From Vandiemenella viatica (Eukaryota; Arthropoda; Insecta; Orthoptera; Morabidae), in assembly GCA_031002005.1 (NCBI GenBank), contig CM061920.1, positions 114,442,095 to 114,506,094 on the forward strand: 64,000 bases of DNA, read 5' to 3'. A program made the position numbers and the translations under genes. This document shows positions 31,520-44,539 of this stretch, in pieces (position 1 is the first letter of the stretch; each line of letters begins with the position of its first letter). The notes under the pieces are model-generated. The model was not told the DNA's origin. It did no database searches and saw nothing but the letters and a program-made list of their open reading frames with translations.

Positions 31520-34500
31520 CCGAAATCAATGATGAGGTGTCATTTTAAAGCTTATGGTCCCCACTTTGGGCAATCACATTATAAGAAAGGAATTTCGGAA
31601 TTAGACCCTATAAGGGCAAAAATGTCATATTTTTGAAATGCGTTTTTGTGTCATTAACGATTTATCTCTTAACATCTAACAGATATGATAAATTAGGTAT
31701 CATACTAAAGACTGAAGTCTCCGCCTTGGTAACATTATATTTCAAGAAAGGAATTTTTCGTAATTCGACAATTAAAGGGCAAAAATGGCAATTTTTCTAA
31801 AATAGGTTTTTTGTGTCTCGCGCCCCTTATCTCCCTGGATGTGTATCCAAAATCGATAAATCAAGTAAGATTATGAAAATATTGTCTCAGCCTTATGACA
31901 TCATATTTTAAAAATGAACATTTTGGAATTCAACCCATAAAGGGAAAAAGTATAAATTCTTCCATAACGCATTTTTGTGTCACGAGCGATTTATCTCCCT
32001 TAATAACTAACAAATATGGATAAATGAGGTATCATATTAAAGAATAAGGTCACCGCCGTGGTAACATTATATTTTAAGGAAGGAATTTTTTGTAATTCAA
32101 CACTTAAAGGGCAAAAATGTCAATTTTTCTAAAATAGGTTTTTTGTGTCTCGCTCCCCTTATCTCCCTGGATATCTATCCAAAATCGATAAATCAAGTAA
32201 GATTATGAAAAATATTGTCTCAGCCTTATGACATCATATTTTAAGAAAGAAAGTTTTTGGAATTCAACCCTTAAAGGGAAAAAGTATAATTTCTTCTATA
32301 ACGCATTTTTATGTCACGAGCGATTTATCTCCCTTAATATCTAACAGATATAGATAAATGAGGTATAATTTTTAGAATAAGGTATCCGCCGTGGTAAGAT
32401 TATATTTTAAGAAAGGAATGTTTCGTAATTCGACCCTTAAAGGGCAATTATGTCAATTTTTCTAAAATGCGTTTTTTTATCTCGAGCCATTTATCTCCCT
32501 GGATATCTAACCAAAATCGATAAATGACGTAGGATTATGAGGAATATTGTCTCAGCTTTGGTGACATCATATTTTAAGAAAGAATGTTTTTGAATTCATC
32601 CCATAAAGGGAAAAAGTATAAATTTTTCTATAACGCATTTTTGTGTCACGAGCGATTTATCTCCCTTAATATCTAACAGATATAGATAAATGAGGTATAT
32701 TTTATAGAATAAGGTTTCCGCCGTGGTAATTATATTTTAAGAAAGGAATGTTTCGTAATTCGACCTTAAAGGGCAAAAAGTCAATTTTTCTAAAATGCGT
32801 TTTTTCTATCTCGAGCCATTTATCTCCCTGGATATCTAACCAAAATCGATAAATGAAGTAGGATTATAAGGAGTAATGTTCAGCTTTGTGACATCATATT
32901 TAAGAAAGAATGTTTTTTGAATTCATCCCATAAACGGAAAAAGTATAAATTTTTCTATAACGCATTTTTGTGTCACGAGCGATTATATCTCCCTTAATAT
33001 CTAACAGATATAGATAAATGAGGTATCATATTAAAGAATAAGGTCTCGCCGTGGTAACATTATATTTTAAGGAAGGAATTTTTCGTAATTCGAACTTAAA
33101 GGGCAAAAATGTCAATTTTTCTAAAATAGGTTTTTTTTGTCTCGCGCCATTATCTCCCTGGATATCTTCCAAAATCGATAAATCAAGTAGATTATGAAAA
33201 TATTGTCTCAGCTTATGACATCATATTTTAAGAAGAATGTTTTGGAATTCAACCCTTAAAGGGAAAAAGTATAAATTTTTCTATAACGCATTTTTGTGTC
33301 ACGAGCGATTTATCTCCCTTAATAACTAACAGATATAGATAAATGAGGTATCATATTAAAGAATAAGGTCACCGCCGTGGTAACATTATATTTTAAGAAG
33401 GAATTTTTCGTAATTCGACACTTAAAGGGCAAAAATGTCAATTTTTCTAAAATAGGTTTTTTGTGTCTCGCCCTTATCTCCCTGGATATCTATCCAAAAT
33501 CGATAAATCAAGTAAGATTATGAAAAATATTGTCTCAGCCTTATGACATCATATTTTAAGAAAGAAGTTTTTGGAATTCAACCCTTAAAGGGAAAAAGTA
33601 TAATTTTTCTATAACGCATTTTTGTGTCACGAGCGATTTATCTCCCTTAATATCTAACAGATATAGATAAATGAGGTATCAATTATAGAATAAGGTATCC
33701 GCCGTGGTAACATTATATTTTAAGAAAGGAATTTTCGTAATTCGACCCTTAAAGGGCAATTATGTCAATTTTTCCAAAATGCGTTTTTTGTATCTCGAGC
33801 CATTTATCTCCCTGGATATCTAACCAAAATCGATAAATGACGTAGGATTATGAGGAATATTGTCTCAACTTTGGTGACATATTTTAAGAAAGAATGTTTT
33901 TTGAATTCATCCCATAAAGGGAAAAAGTATAAATTTTTCTATAACGCATTTTTGTGTTACGAGCGATTTATCTCCCTTAATATCTAACAGATATAGATAA
34001 ATGAGGTATAATTTTATAGAATAAAGTATCCGCCGTGGTAAGTTTATATTTTTAGAAATGAATGTTTCGTAATTCGACCCTTAAAGGGCAAAAATGTCAA
34101 TTTTTCTAAAATGCGTTTTTTGTATCTCGAGCCATTTATCTCCCTGGATATCTAACCAAAATCGATAAATGAAGTAGGATTATAAGGAGTAATGTTTCAG
34201 CTTTGTGACGCCATATTTAAGAAAGAATGTTTTTTGAATTCATCCCATAAAGGGAAAAAGTATAAATTTTTCTATAACGCATTTTTGTGTCACGAGCGAT
34301 TTATCTTCCTTAATATCTAACAGATATAGATAAATAAGGTATCATATAAAAGAATAAGGTCACCGCCGTGGTAACATTATATTTTAAGAAAGGAATTTTT
34401 TGTAATTTGAACCTTAATGGGTAAAAATGTGAATATTTCTAAAATGCGTTTTTTGTATCTGAAGCCATTTATCTCCCTTAAAAATTAAACTAAATTTCAT

Positions 34501-34948
34501 AAACGAGGTATCATTTTTAAAGATTGAGATTTTCATAAGCTTCGTTCCGTTACCACATTTTAAGAAAGAAATTTTTCAAAATTCTGACCTTAGAGGGCAA
34601 AGTCTTAGTATTTTACAACGCATTTTTCTGTCACCAGGTATTTATTTTCCTCATACAGCAACAAATATTTCAGAGATAGTGATACGTTCAGTGAATTTTG
34701 TTCAGGTTTAATTTATTCTGCTAAGGTCAGTGACAGTTTGTCATAAATACAGAGTGTTTTAAATTTTCCTAACTGTTTCGTAATATGTTGCGAGTATTTT
34801 GATGTGTATCTATTAAACACACAAATACACACACATACACAAAAACAAAAATTGCTACAAAAGTACGGCTCTACTTTTCATTATATTACAAGCATTCAAC
34901 CTCACTATTCATCGATTTATTCGCGAAATTTTTGCACGGGTCGTTTAG
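31520..34948 (+). repeat. 167-bp satellite array and tail, copy 2 (S2), 5' edge cut by gap
   Basis: Same dimer and higher-order organisation as 16279-21083, but 1,376 bp shorter. This equals one 1,336-bp unit plus about 40 scattered single-base losses. The second unit looks like a blend of variants from units two and three of S1, as expected if an assembler collapsed the array. The tail ends GGGTCGTTTAG at 34948. Confidence 0.9.
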
Positions 34949-35305
34949 TGATTATGTATTAATTATGATTGTTTTTAATATGTTTCAATTGTTTAAGTAT
35001 TGATAATGTTCAAACATTATCTGGCGCAAGCTTTTGAAGTGTTCTAGAAATTTTGGTAGAGTTTATGTAAAGCGATCATCCAAGACAGGGAAACAGTTTA
35101 TAGTTAGTTAGTTTTTCGGCAAAGTTTATCACCGACTAAATTATCTGTGGAAGGAGTGTTGTATGCAATCTCTGGATTGTACCTATGCATGTAAACACTA
35201 TCGTTCCGTCGAGGTTCTTTGAGAACAAAAACAAGTCTAAACTGAAATACATTGTGGACTACTTAATTATCGTATTAATTAAACCACAAACAATCTTATA
35301 ACTAT

Positions 35306-35778
35306 CTCCAACTTCTGTATTTTATATGCAAAATGTTGGTCCCATACTACCCTACCATATTCAAGCAATGTTCAGACCAAAGTTTTGTAACCCAGTTCCT
35401 TTACTTGACTCGTACATCCCCTCATCATTCTCTCCAAAAAGTGCAGAGTTTTGAAACCTTTTCCTACTACCTGACCAATGTGTCCTGCCCAGTCAAGCTT
35501 GTTATCAAATGTAATGCCAAGATATTTATATTTCAAGTTTTTAAAAAGCAATTCTTTCCCAACATTATAATTGTAACAAATCTTTAGTTTTTTATTTGCG
35601 TATCTACTAAGCTGACTCTTCTTTGCATTTATCTTCATCCCATGTTTACCAACCCAACTACACATGCTGTCCAGATCAAGATAGATCTGTTTACTGTCCT
35701 CTACCGTTTTGATCCTATTATATAGCATTATGTCATCTGCAAACAATCTAATTTCTGATAGTAAACAATTAACACAAC
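35306..35778 (-). pseudogene. LINE RT fragment (copy 2 counterpart of 21442-21915)
   Basis: Near-identical to the copy 1 fragment, with the FADDIMLY motif. The open frame on the minus strand is 35746-35372 (124 codons). Confidence 0.85.
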
Positions 35779-38240
35779 TGAATAAAATTTTCTCTTGTAA
35801 CTAGCCAAGTTAGTCCATCATTTAAACACGACGTTTCGGCAGTCACCAACTTTGCCGCCATTGTCAAGTGACAGCTGCCGGTAGGTTACAGATCCGTTTA
35901 TATATCACACGAAGTCCATGCTACGTTATACCTTTTCCAGTCTTCCAATGGCTAGTGACGGGAAACGTTAGCTGCTGGCAGGTACCATTGATTGCTGAGC
36001 TCCAGGCCTTACTTAACTGAAATCCAGTATATCTGTTAACGAGGTCCACCGAGATACGGATTTCGATATCTTCCGAGAAAACACTATCCCAATAACCTCT
36101 TATACATGCAAGCATACTTGTTGCCTTGAAATTAAAGCCATGTCCCATGTCAATACTGTGCTCAGTAACTGCTGACTTGTCAATCTGGCCCAGGTGAACA
36201 TTGCACACATGTTCGGCACACCTTTGGTTAATACATCGTGTTGTCTGTCCGATGTAAGCCTACCCACATTCGCAACGAATGTGATATACGCCAGGTGTTA
36301 GTAAGGCTATATCATCCTCGACTGCAGTATATTCTTAATTTTGGCCGGTGGTCAGAAAATGGTTTTAATGCCACATTTATGTAAAATTCTTCCAATCTTA
36401 GCTGTAGTCATTCCCACATAAGGAACAAAGGCAAAGCGACTCGGGTCTTCCTGCTGGCGTATGTTCCTCCTTCCTGCTCACGTCTGCACACCGAGTTTAT
36501 TATCGCCTTGTTGAAACTGTTTCTGAGGCAAGTTTCCTGTAAATGACCCATTCCGCCTGCAAACTATCCATATCACATAGAGCTTCCATCCTGTGCACCA
36601 AGGTTTCCAGTACTGATCTGCATTGGGCCGGGTGGTGCTGGCTGCGTGAGCTGAGATAGAGGTCCATATATGTTGATTTCCTATACGCAAAATGACTCTC
36701 GGTGCCATCCGCTTTCTTTCAATCAAAATATCCAAAATTGAAGGTGGCCATTTATCTCCTCCTCCATTGTAAATTTAATGTTTTCATTAATCCCATCAAG
36801 ATGATGTAAAAATTCTTGTAGACTTGTCCCATGAGGCCAAACTACAAATGTAACGTTGACATAATGAAAGAAACATGCTGGTTGTTTTGGGGAACTTGCT
36901 AGGGCATGTTCTTCAAAATGTTCCATATAAAAAATTGGCTATTGCTGGAGACAACAGCGGGCCTATAGCAACCCCATCAACCTGCTTGTAATACTCTTCA
37001 TTGAAAGTATGTAGACTGCAGCACATGATGGAACAGTTCCACTTCCTGAAGAAAAGTGTTTCACCAATGAAAACCAATGTGTCCGCTAGTGGCACCTTCG
37101 TAAAAAGTAACACAGCATCAAAGCTGACCATTATGTCATCTGCCCAATCGAATCCTTTCAACACGTTTATGAACTCAGCAGAGTGCCTCACATGGTGGGA
37201 CATTTTCCCACGGAGTGGTGACAGTCTAACTTGTCAGATATTTTGCTAGTGATAAGTAGCTGAGCCTATAGCACTCACTATTGGGCATTAAGGAGTACCA
37301 TCCTTATGTATCTTTGGCAGCCCATACAACCTACGTGGTACCAGAACTCGACATCTGTCCTGGTTCTTTCGACAGCTTTATAGTTTTCCTCGTCGATGCA
37401 GGGGTCAGATCTTTGTAAGTCTCCTATAGGCATTGTCATTTAACATCCGCGACAGGTTCTTCTTGTCCAAGTTGAAGATGATGGTCAAATTTCCTTTGTC
37501 CGCTGGGAGGATAATGATGTCCATATACTCTAGGAGGCATTTGAAGAGCCTTGCTTTCAGCTGTTGAAATATTTGCTTACAGAGGTTTAGCCCTGCATAA
37601 TAAACTACAAGCATCCCTCCTAATTTCCTTAGCATCATCGGATGGAAGACCCCTGATGGCCCCCTCAACGCCGCTAATTATTTCCCTGTGGGAAACTCGT
37701 TTGGAACTGGTGAGAAGTAGAGTCCTTTGGATAACATGGATATCGTTGCGTTGTCAAGATGTTTTCCAGAGAGTTCACAATAGTTTCTGAGTTCAGGCGA
37801 AGACTGTGGAATTTTTTCATATTTAGTGCATTGGCACGCCTTCGCTCGTCGTTGGTTTATCTGGATATTGTAGCACCATCAACCATTCCCAAGTGTCACT
37901 GGACAGTATTCCAGAAAGGCGCAGATGGCACTGAAGAAGAACCTTGGAGGTTTCGTCCAGCTCGAACCTGTGAAGTGAACTCTTCCCCTAACGATGGTGG
38001 AGCCTGCTCGCCGAAGAATCCTCTTGACCGTGGATGATGATATTGGGTGACGTATCTCTGCGAAATTTGGTACGACATCATTGTCCTGGCAGCGCTGAAG
38101 AAACATAAGTATAGAAAGCAGCTTAGCCTTCTTCTTTCGAAGGTTTTCCAACAGCTTGATGCTGCGGAAGATATCCTCGCCGTAGAGGTTAACTATATAA
38201 GACTGGAGATTTTTTTGCCGTTGCCAAAGGAATAAAATTT
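35779..38240 (-). pseudogene. Penelope-like element A (copy 2), inactive
   Basis: Counterpart of 21916-24375. The minus-strand frame 37203-36913 keeps a stretch broken in copy 1, including the RT motif A aspartate (VSFDAVLLFTKVPL) and GVAIGPLLSPAIANF. Elsewhere copy 2 has breaks that copy 1 lacks. The catalytic YVDD position again reads YVNV (36868-36879 region). The N-terminal region is at 38151-37879 and the GIY-YIG tail at 36208-35921. The differing single-base indels look like sequencing errors added to a genuinely inactive element. Confidence 0.8.
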
Positions 38241-38612
38241 TCTTGGGTAACTATCCGAGTTACTACATCATTTAAACATGACATTTCGGCAGTCACAATC
38301 TCCGCCACCATTGTCAAGTGGACTGCTGCCTGTAGGTTACAGAGATGCTTATATATCATGCGAAGTCCACGCTACGTCATCCTTTTTCTGGTCGTCCAAT
38401 GGCTAGTGATGGGAAACATTGGCCACTAGCTTTCCTATGGCAGAAGCCATTAGCTGCTTACAGGTACCATTGATGGCTGGCGTGCAAGAGATATGCGTGT
38501 TCTCCAGATGTCCTGCTGCAGTTTCATTTTTTGAATTGCTGGCTCCAGGCCTTACTTAAATGAAATCCAGTATCTCTGTTAACAAGGTCCTTTGAGATAC
38601 AGATTTCTTTCG
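38241..38612 (-). pseudogene. PLE 3' end in tandem (copy 2)
   Basis: Counterpart of 24376-24752. It carries the PLE terminal repeat and the end of the GIY-YIG coding region in minus orientation. Confidence 0.7.
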
Positions 38613-38764
38613 TTATGTCGACGATACATTATTCGTGTGATATGTAAGTGGCTCTGTAATCTACTGGCAGCAGTCACTTGACAGTGGCGGTAGAGATTGT
38701 GACCACCGAAATGCTATATTTGAGTAATGGACTAACTCTGCTAGTTACCCGAGAAAATTTTATT
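38613..38764 (+). pseudogene. PLE RT motif fused to 3' terminal repeat (copy 2)
   Basis: Counterpart of 24753-24905, with the same RYVDDTLFV-stop followed by the PLE 3' terminal sequence. It marks the orientation flip. Confidence 0.7.
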
Positions 38765-38842
38765 TATTTTCAATGCTGAGAAAATCTCCAATCTTATATA
38801 GTTAACCCCTACAGGGAGGTTATTATCCACAGCATCCAGCTG

Positions 38843-39757
38843 TTGGAAAAAATTCGAAATAAAAAGGCTAAGCTGCTTTCCACACTGGCCCTTCTTCAGC
38901 ATTGCCAGGACAATGATGACATGCCACATTTTGCTGAGATACATCACCCAATATCATCAGCCGTGGTCAAGAGGATTCTTCGACATGCAGGTTCTGCCAT
39001 CGTTAGGGAAAGAGGTCAATTCACGAGGTTTGAGGTGGAAAAAACCTCCAAGGTTCTTCTTCAGTGCCATCTGCGCCTTTCTGGAATACTGTCCAGTGAC
39101 ACTTGGGAAAGGGTTCACAGTGCTACAACAGTCAGCAGCCAGGTACACCAACAACGAGCGAAGGCGCCAATGATCCAATGCGATAAATATGAAAAAACTT
39201 CCCGGGAGCCAATTTGCTCAGTCTTTGTCCAATGCAGATCAGTACTGGAGACCTTGGTGCACAGGGTGCGAGCTCTTTGTGACAAGGATTGTTTGCAGTC
39301 AGAAATGCAACATTTACAGGAAACTATCAGCAAGAATGGTTACAATGGGTTGTTAATAAACTCGGTTTGCAGACAAGCAGGAAGGAGGAAAATATGCCAG
39401 CAGGAAGACCCAAGACACTTTGCCTTCCTTGCTTATGTGGGAATGACTACTGCTAAGATTGGCAGAATTTTACGTAAATGTGGCAATAAAACCATTTTCC
39501 GACCACCGGTCAAAATTAAGAATATACTTCAGTCAACCAAGGATGATATAGCTTTACGGACACCTGGCGTATATCACATTCCTTGCAAATGCAGGAAGGC
39601 TTACATCGGACAGACAACACAATGTATTAACCAAAGGTGTGCTGAACATGCGCGCAATGTCCGCCGGGGCCAGATTGACAAGTCAGCAATTACTGTGAAC
39701 AGTATTGACATGGGACATGGCTTTATTTCAAGGCAACAAGTATGCTTGCATGTATAA
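38843..39757 (+). CDS. RT-less Penelope-like ORF: N-terminal region fused to GIY-YIG nuclease
   Basis: A continuous 304-codon ORF. Residues 1-115 are the PLE N-terminal region (LLSTLALLQHCQDND, HPISSAVVKRILRHAGSAIV). Residues about 128-215 are the RT thumb/linker. Residues 242-300 are the GIY-YIG domain: GVY at 242-244, YIG at 254-256, then NQRCAEHARN and a histidine-rich DMGHGF. The RT palm and fingers are deleted without loss of frame. PLE proteins are usually 700 residues or more. In copy 1 a one-base A-run difference splits this frame. It may be a chance-open deletion derivative or a small nuclease-only protein; expression is unknown. Confidence 0.6.
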   Translation: MEKIRNKKAKLLSTLALLQHCQDNDDMPHFAEIHHPISSAVVKRILRHAGSAIVRERGQFTRFEVEKTSKVLLQCHLRLSGILSSDTWERVHSATTVSSQVHQQRAKAPMIQCDKYEKTSREPICSVFVQCRSVLETLVHRVRALCDKDCLQSEMQHLQETISKNGYNGLLINSVCRQAGRRKICQQEDPRHFAFLAYVGMTTAKIGRILRKCGNKTIFRPPVKIKNILQSTKDDIALRTPGVYHIPCKCRKAYIGQTTQCINQRCAEHARNVRRGQIDKSAITVNSIDMGHGFISRQQVCLHV

Positions 39758-40206
39758 GAGGTTATTGGGATAATATTTTCTCGGAAGCTATCGAAATCCG
39801 TATCTCGGTTGACCTCGTTAACAGAGATACTGGATTTCAATTAAGTAAGGCAAGGCGCCCAGCAAGTTAGAAAATTAAACTGCAGCAGGGACTTATGGTG
39901 AACACGCACCTCTCTTGCACGCCAGCAATCAACAGTACCTACCAACAGCGAATGGCCTCCGCCAATAGCAAAGCTTCCTGCCAGTGGCCAACGTTTCCCA
40001 TCATTAGCCATTGGCCGGAAAAAGGATGACATAATGTGGACTTCGCATGTTATATAAGCGACTCTGTAACCTACCAGCAGCAGTCACTTGATAATGGTGG
40101 CAGAATTTGTGACCACCGAAATATCATGTTTAAACGATGGACTAACTTGGCAAGTTAACCGAGAAAAAATATTCATTTGCAACACCGAGAAAATCTTCAG
40201 GCTTAT
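39758..40206 (+). repeat. PLE B 3' terminal region (copy 2)
   Basis: Counterpart of 25899-26344. Contains the end of the GIY-YIG homology and the PLE terminal repeat with the GGTGG...CCACC-GAAA hammerhead-like stem (about 40096-40121). Confidence 0.75.
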
Positions 40207-40640
40207 ATAATCACCACAATTATGAATAGAAAATGGTCCCAATATGCTACCCTGTGGCATGTCCATTTTTACTTCCACTTCTTTTGATACTGCTTTTCCT
40301 ACACTAACTTTCTGTTTTCTACATTTAAAAATTTACCTACATAGTAAATCACTTTCTCATCCACTCCAATGGTTTTTACCTTATTTACTACCATTTTATG
40401 GTACACTCTACCAAAAGCCATTGATAGATCTAGTGCTACACTATCAATTTGGCCTCCCTTATCCATTTCATCTGAAATATCTTGCATATATCCCACCAAC
40501 TGAGATTCTCATGAATATCGTTGCCTAAAGCCATGTTGCCTACTTGAAAACCACTTACGCTCCTCACATTTATTTCTGATGTAGTTGCATATCAATCTCT
40601 CCATTAATTTACCTACCATTGATGTCAAACTGAGCGGCCT
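40207..40640 (-). pseudogene. LINE fragment, left piece (copy 2), interrupted by LTR element
   Basis: Same LINE sequence as 26345-26777 (VALDLSMAFGRVYHKM). It is cut at 40636 by the LTR element; the remainder continues at 48420. The GCCT at 40637-40640 is the first copy of the element's target duplication. Confidence 0.85.
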
Positions 40641-41974
40641 TGTAAGGATCTTGGAATTTTGGCAAATTCTAGTTTTGCTTAGGCGGGACTTAGAAATTTT
40701 GTGAAGTATAGTTTTCAACTTTAACGAATTTCCCCGTAATCTTGCTCACAGTTGTAATTCGTTATAAAAATCATTTTAAAGTGTAATTATCATATCGGGA
40801 AACGTTTGGTTTAGGAGATATTTAGGTTTGTTCATATTTTGAAACACGCGATCGGAATAGTGAAATTCTAAGATTCGCAGTATCTTTAAATCCAGTACAG
40901 CTACAACCGAACTTTTATCACCAGCTGTAGTCAGCACTATCCCCGATATTTTGGTAATAAAATGAAATAATTTGGCAAAGTTTAATTAGTGATTTTAATT
41001 AAGAGAAAATAATAAGCTTTTTTATTAAAAGAAATATCAATTTAAATTTTACATTAGCAGATAGCCCTAATTAAGACGATTTCAGACATGTATGGGTTTT
41101 CATCAAAAGTTTAAGCATTTGACCGGTAATTAGTTTTTGTAAAGTAGATTGTCGCAGATTGTTGTACGCGCGTAAAAAGTTCTAGAACACTTGGGGATTT
41201 TACCCAGCTTTGAATGTATCACTACGCGGAGTCTTAAACAGCTGAAACTTTAAAATTAATTACTCTAAATTTCTCAAGAGACTGCCGTCGGACTTCTAGT
41301 GGATAAGTCCGGATACTGTTGAAGTTTGAACATTTTTTAATAGTCGGGATCGTCAAATAAATTTCGTACTCTTTGAGCTACGCGGAGGAAAAAGATGTGA
41401 TACAGTTGCTGACGTCACTGGTTCTCGTGGTTTCGATAAAAGAGCCGGTCTGTGGCTGTCCGTGGTCTGTTCCGGTCTGTCTGTTCCTGCCTTACGTCGG
41501 TTTCGGTCTGTCTTTCGTCGCGCTGGTTGTAACTCGCCACGCTGGCTAGTTCAACCATGAAGGATCGTGTCGTGTTAAATCATAACTTCAATGACTGTTA
41601 AGAACTTGTAAATTTACTAAAGGGGTTTCGGTCGGTTAGATTTCTCTCCACAATCTGTAACTTTTGGATCGAGTGTTCGATATGCCTGCTCAACTGTAAA
41701 TGCCATTTTGAACTTTTGACTTTGAAGAATAAAACTTTGGATTTTACTAATAGTGAACTTGTGTGCTTCAGTAGTTTGCTTGAAACCCTTTTCTCTATTT
41801 GGGGGTATCAAATATTGTGGCGACCTAGGCATTTAGTTGAGTCATCCTGGCTACATGGTCAAATCAATTCAAAATTATTTAGCGAGTTTTAAAGAGAACT
41901 GTGAAGTGCGATCAAGAGTTAAGTTAAGGCTCTTAGGCGATACTACAACCCCGGTATCGGCCTATGTCCTTACA
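40641..41974 (+). repeat. 5' LTR
   Basis: 1,334 bp, starting TGTAAGGATCTTGG and ending GGCCTATGTCCTTACA. AATAAAACTTTGG near 41729 is a likely polyadenylation signal. A G/C- and T-rich promoter-like stretch (repeated CGGTCTGT) lies at about 41440-41520. It differs from the 3' LTR by about one substitution and a handful of 1-5-bp indels. Confidence 0.93.
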
Positions 41975-42951
41975 TGGGACTGTAAGGCTCGCGTTTGATT
42001 CATTTCAAACGGTGGAGGAGGAATTTACCGACCTTTGTGCAACGAGAAAATTTTGGAACTTCGGGAAATAACCGGCACGAGTGCAACTACTTCATCATGA
42101 CTTCGACGACGACGACACCGCCCGCTCACTGAGGCCTGATGCAGCTCCCGATACCAGATGAGCGTCGCTTCGCCATGGTACATCGCGGGGGCATCACGAC
42201 TTCTCAACATTCCGTCCGGCCCCATAGCGGATCAACGAGACACCAACAGCTGTTCCCGCGGCTCCGACAACGGCAGACCAACATGCGGCAGCTCATCACG
42301 CAGTTTCCAACCAAGTTAAGTAAAAACTTTTTCCAACATTTCTTCGAGACCTTCAAGTGAATTTTTTTTTATTATACTGCCTCCACATATGCAACAGCAT
42401 TGTATACAGTGCATTATATTATTGCGTTGCAATCATTTCATACTTACTGAGGCAGACTATTACAGTAAATGGTCTTTTATTTGTTCCGCGCGAACGTAAC
42501 TTTTGAACTCTATTTTTGTTTACTTTGTGTGCAACGAATTACGGATTGTAGATGCGCCACATTTTTCATCTTGTTGAAATTTAGTGCAAAGAGTATATTG
42601 AGGTTAAATACATCGATCCACAGACAGTTTTTGGTAAAATTTTCAAGTATTGGCTGTCTGATACAGTGTTCATCTTTGCTTTGTTGTGATAACCAATGCC
42701 TTTCCGGAAGGATCATCATCATATTTATGTGGTTTTTTTTTGGTTTTTTGATTAATGTGTGTATTTCAGGTTAGGTTAAGTATTTGTTTCTGTGCATTTT
42801 GGAATGGGGATTACTAATTTTTTTAAAAATAAGAGTGATACGATTTCAAAACAGCTGTTTGCTGTGCCCTTGTGGAGACTAATTATTGTATGCTCATTTG
42901 GTTTTTGAGCAGGTTTCCCACTCAATTCAATTTCTTCTTACATATTAAAAT

Positions 42952-44114
42952 ATGGACTCACATCTTGCAACTAGTATTACCCAATCCACATCGGAAACAA
43001 TCATTAGTAATGTACTGACAGTACCTACAAACCCTCCGACTGACATTGCATCTCTCTTTCAGGCACTTGCCCAACAACACAGCGAATTGGTCAGACATCT
43101 TGATAAAATATTTGATAAACATACACAAAAACCTAACAAAGGATTTGATTCTACACCCACAGAGGTGACTGAACCTAGCATTAATGCATCAGCTGATCCT
43201 AAAGCTGAATACATTGTAAATAATTTTGGGAACTCTGAGAACTATTCTGTACCAACAGAGGTGACAGAACATAGCATTAATGTATCAGCTGATTCTTGCA
43301 TAACTAGTGAACAATTAAACACTATTTCAGTAGAGACAAATGATTTTTCCACAACTTAAATTTTTGTACAGCCATCAGCTGATCTCTCACATGTCATTGA
43401 ACCACCTATTGTAAATGATTGTATTGTAACTGACCTTGTTGATATCGAAACAGATGTTTTGCATGAAACTACAACTACTGATAGTTCAGGCCCTAGCCCT
43501 ACACAGTTACTTAGTGATATTTTTGGTGATAATGAAGATTTACCAGTAGTATTATCAGACAGTGAGGATTTAATTGATTTCACTACTGTACATGTTGATG
43601 ATCAGATTCATAATATACAATCAGCTGTTCACACACCACAGGCTGTTTGCTCATATGAGCCTAATATTACAAAACCTAAACAGCTGGCAAGGCGATATAA
43701 GCCTACATTTGTGGATAAGCTGAAAAATCAATTATTTCAGAAAATGTTTCCTGACAACACCCTTACTGATTGGCCACTAATTACTATTCCTAATTGGGAA
43801 CACTGTGGTCTTAATAAACAATTTTTCAATTCTATTCTTTTTCAGATTTTTCAGGCAGTGGGTACTTCATTAAATTTTATCCTGATAATTTCAGGAAACC
43901 CTTTGCATTCTGTATGGTAAAAGAAAACAGGGTTTCTTTTTCACAAACTCACTTGCCTATGCTGTATCAGCACAAAAAGACTGCTAAAATGAAATTTATT
44001 TTGAATTCCAGTTATGAATGCTTTGGGAGGGGGACTAAAGATGAAAAGTCTGTTGAACCCCTTACCATCAAACAGAAGGCAAAGTCTTTTTGCAGAAAGG
44101 AGGAATGTTCTTAA
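42952..44114 (+). pseudogene. Unknown ORF of the LTR element (gag position), one stop and one frameshift
   Basis: The frame 42952-43920 (about 322 codons) is open except for a single TAA at 43357-43359. Near 43862 the similarity appears to shift to another frame, which runs to 44114 (YFIKFYPDNFRKPFAF, then SFSQTHLPMLYQHKK). The N-terminal half is acidic, Thr/Ser-rich and carries a duplicated segment (PTEVTEPSINASAD and PTEVTEHSINVSAD). The C-terminal half contains YKPTFVDKLKNQLF and WPLITIPNWEHCG. The position fits gag, but I recognise no capsid or zinc-knuckle motif. Whether the stop is real, polymorphic or read through cannot be told here. Confidence 0.45.
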
Positions 44115-44539
44115 ACTTAAAATTAGTACACCTCACAAGGTGCCATCACAATTATCCTGCCTTTTGAGGATATATAAGACAATTCCTGTCAATTTTAATA
44201 TTTTTCTATTTTATTTTGGGATTTTTAGTATTTGTTTATTTGAAGCTGTTGCACAGCAGATGTTGATTTTGGATGATGTAAGGGAGCATGAAGTGTTGCT
44301 ACCACTTCACTTTTCTATTGTGTACTGTATCATAATAATTTACCATCTACCTTGGGAAATCATACAACAATTTGAATCAGATAGGATTTCTAAGGCATCA
44401 GGGATGGAACTGATTGAAGTAGAGATGGAATGTCGAAGAGAGGAAGTTATGTGCACAGAAGAGGAAGTAAATGCTCCTATTAAAGTATGTGTGAGGATGT
44501 GACTTGTTTTTCTATGTTTATGGGGGAGGCTGGAAGAGA

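Noticed and set aside
30435..31532. Two long open frames (about 350-364 codons) over the gap
   Set aside because: They consist of N translated as unknown residues; no sequence supports them.
41617..41832. Minus-strand 71-codon frame inside the LTR (also 48044-48277)
   Set aside because: Antisense to the LTR polyadenylation region, present in both LTRs, with different lengths caused by indels; treated as chance.
42139..42360. 73-codon frame in the LTR element leader
   Set aside because: GC-rich leader with no homology; position fits an untranslated region rather than gag.
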